Shown here in pieces: positions 4,926 to 5,962 of a stretch of 5,962 bases of DNA (positions are counted from its first letter, which is position 1; every line of letters starts with the position of its first letter). The position numbers and the translations under genes are program-made. The notes below the pieces were generated by a model. That model saw nothing but the letters and a program-made list of their open reading frames with translations, was not told where the DNA came from and did not search any database. Location: contig CABRZY010000114.1 of assembly GCA_902475475.1 (NCBI GenBank), forward strand, positions 1 to 5,962, in the 5' to 3' direction. Source of the DNA: an uncultured Collinsella sp. Its GTDB lineage: Bacteria > Actinomycetota > Coriobacteriia > Coriobacteriales > Coriobacteriaceae.

Positions 4926-5962
4926 ATGATTCTCAACGGACCGGGGATTAGTTACACCGAGCCCGACATCGGTTCGGAGTTCGTGCCGCCGCTGCCGGAT
5001 CATCCGCGCGAGGCCATCGTCAAGCTGTGCGAGCACTGCACCAACCGTCTGCTGCATCGCGATGAGCTGCTGGGCTACGAGTACTGGTCGTTTGCCGAGG
5101 CCGCAACCGACGAGCAGGCCGAAGTGCTCTGCAAGATGAAGATGCGCCGTCCCTATACGCTGCCCGAGATGGTCAAGCTCACCGGCATGCCCGAGGCCGA
5201 TATCGAGAAGATGCTCGACGACATGAGCTACACGGGCCTGCTCGAGTACAACTGGGAAAACCCCGAGCGCGCCAAGCAGTGGGTGCTGCCCATGCTGGTG
5301 CCGGGTTCTGCCGAGTTCCTCAACATGCGTGTGAGCCAGCTTGAGGAGCATCCGGTCTATGCCAAGTTCTTTGAACAGGCATCCAAGGGTCCGCTGTCCA
5401 AGGCTACGCCGATGGTGCCGCCCGGAGGCGCCGGTATCGGCATGCACGTCATTCCGGTCGAAAAGGCCATCGACGCCGCGAGCACCTCGGTGCCTATTGA
5501 GCATATCGAGCATTGGCTCGACAAATACGAGGGTAAGTATGCCGCCAGCACCTGCAGCTGCCGCGCGAGCCGTCGCGTGATGGGCGAGGGCTGCGCCGAC
5601 GACCCCGCCGACTGGTGCATTGCCGTGGGCGACATGGCCGACTATGTGGTCGAGACCGACCGCGGCCATTACGTGACGCGCGAGGAGGTCTACGACATCT
5701 TGCGCCAGGCCGAGGACAACGGCTTTGTGCACCAGATCACCAATATCGACGGCGAGAACAAGATCTTCGCCATCTGCAACTGCAACGTCAACGTGTGCTA
5801 CGCCCTGCGCACATCGCAGCTGTTCAACACACCCAACCTGTCGCGCTCGGCCTATGTCGCCAAGGTCGAGAAGGACAAGTGCGTGGCCTGCGGTCGCTGC
5901 GTTGAGGTTTGCCCGGCCGGTGCCGCTAAGCTGGGCCAGAAGCTCTGCAGCAAAAAGGCGGG
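4926..5962 (+). CDS. Iron-sulfur protein, N-terminal part of a probable FAD/NAD(P)-dependent oxidoreductase (3' end outside window)
   Basis: The frame is open from the ATG at 4926 to the window end (345 complete codons), so the C-terminus is missing. Residues 30-50 carry CEHC (C35, C38). About 60-160 form a helical region containing YTLPEMVKLTGMPEADIEKM, like a winged-helix fold. A conserved block PMVPPGGAGIGMHVIPVEKA (162-181) follows. Further cysteines lie in TCSC (C210, C212), C223, C231 and CNCNVNVC (C284, C286, C291). A ferredoxin-type 4Fe-4S motif CVACGRCVEVCP (C319, C322, C325, C329) closes the visible part. From memory this layout matches large anaerobe proteins annotated as 4Fe-4S/FAD-dependent pyridine-nucleotide oxidoreductases, with Rossmann FAD and NAD domains after the Fe-S part; those domains are not visible here. 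No signal peptide, so a cytoplasmic electron-transfer enzyme. Divergent from, and probably controlled by, the TetR regulator. The substrate is unknown. Confidence 0.85.
   Translation, partial: MILNGPGISYTEPDIGSEFVPPLPDHPREAIVKLCEHCTNRLLHRDELLGYEYWSFAEAATDEQAEVLCKMKMRRPYTLPEMVKLTGMPEADIEKMLDDMSYTGLLEYNWENPERAKQWVLPMLVPGSAEFLNMRVSQLEEHPVYAKFFEQASKGPLSKATPMVPPGGAGIGMHVIPVEKAIDAASTSVPIEHIEHWLDKYEGKYAASTCSCRASRRVMGEGCADDPADWCIAVGDMADYVVETDRGHYVTREEVYDILRQAEDNGFVHQITNIDGENKIFAICNCNVNVCYALRTSQLFNTPNLSRSAYVAKVEKDKCVACGRCVEVCPAGAAKLGQKLCSKKA

Noticed and set aside
4830..5732. 300-residue minus-strand open frame
   Set aside because: Antisense to the Fe-S protein, whose conserved cysteine motifs and ribosome binding site are convincing. 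The shadow frame is Ala/His/Gly/Val-rich without motifs and would run through the operators.

Overview
The window looks like chromosomal DNA from a high-GC gut actinomycete of the Coriobacteriia, most likely Collinsella or a close relative. This is inferred from GC-rich third codon positions, actinobacterial-looking protein sequences, and a long palindrome (1174-1238) that I associate from memory with Collinsella intergenic regions. No search was run. The genes look intact, apart from the two cut by the window edges. I see no tRNA, rRNA, CRISPR array, insertion sequence or phage gene.

Left part (1-1265, + strand). The window opens inside clpB, with the C-terminal 273 residues of the disaggregase (second AAA+ module and C-terminal domain). 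A strong intrinsic terminator follows at 867-903. Next comes a small proline/lysine- and acid-rich ORF (954-1148) with a good ribosome binding site and no recognised function. Between it and the next, convergent gene lie a 12-bp tandem duplication and a 65-nt near-perfect hairpin. On the minus strand this hairpin is followed directly by a T-run, so it can terminate the convergent gene.

Middle part (1266-2762, - strand). One gene encodes a 498-residue single-pass membrane protein: a very acidic cytoplasmic N-terminus, a basic stretch, one transmembrane helix, and an exported part with a beta-rich domain, an alanine-rich helical linker and a C-terminal domain. The stretch 2763-2893 upstream of it shows no convincing promoter.

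Right part (2894-5962). This appears to be one regulatory unit. A TetR-family regulator (4075-4737) and a tryptophan-rich polytopic membrane protein (3004-4011, DUF5692-like) form a two-gene minus-strand operon that ends at a perfect 14-bp-stem terminator (2894-2933). Divergently, on the + strand, a large iron-sulfur protein starts at 4926 and runs off the window. It resembles the N-terminal part of multidomain Fe-S/FAD oxidoreductases of anaerobes. The 188-bp divergent spacer holds two adjacent copies of the inverted repeat TTGAC-N5-GTCAA with centres 23 bp apart, which are the obvious candidate TetR operators. The working model is a ligand-responsive repressor controlling itself, a membrane protein and a cytoplasmic redox enzyme. 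The ligand and substrate cannot be read from the sequence.
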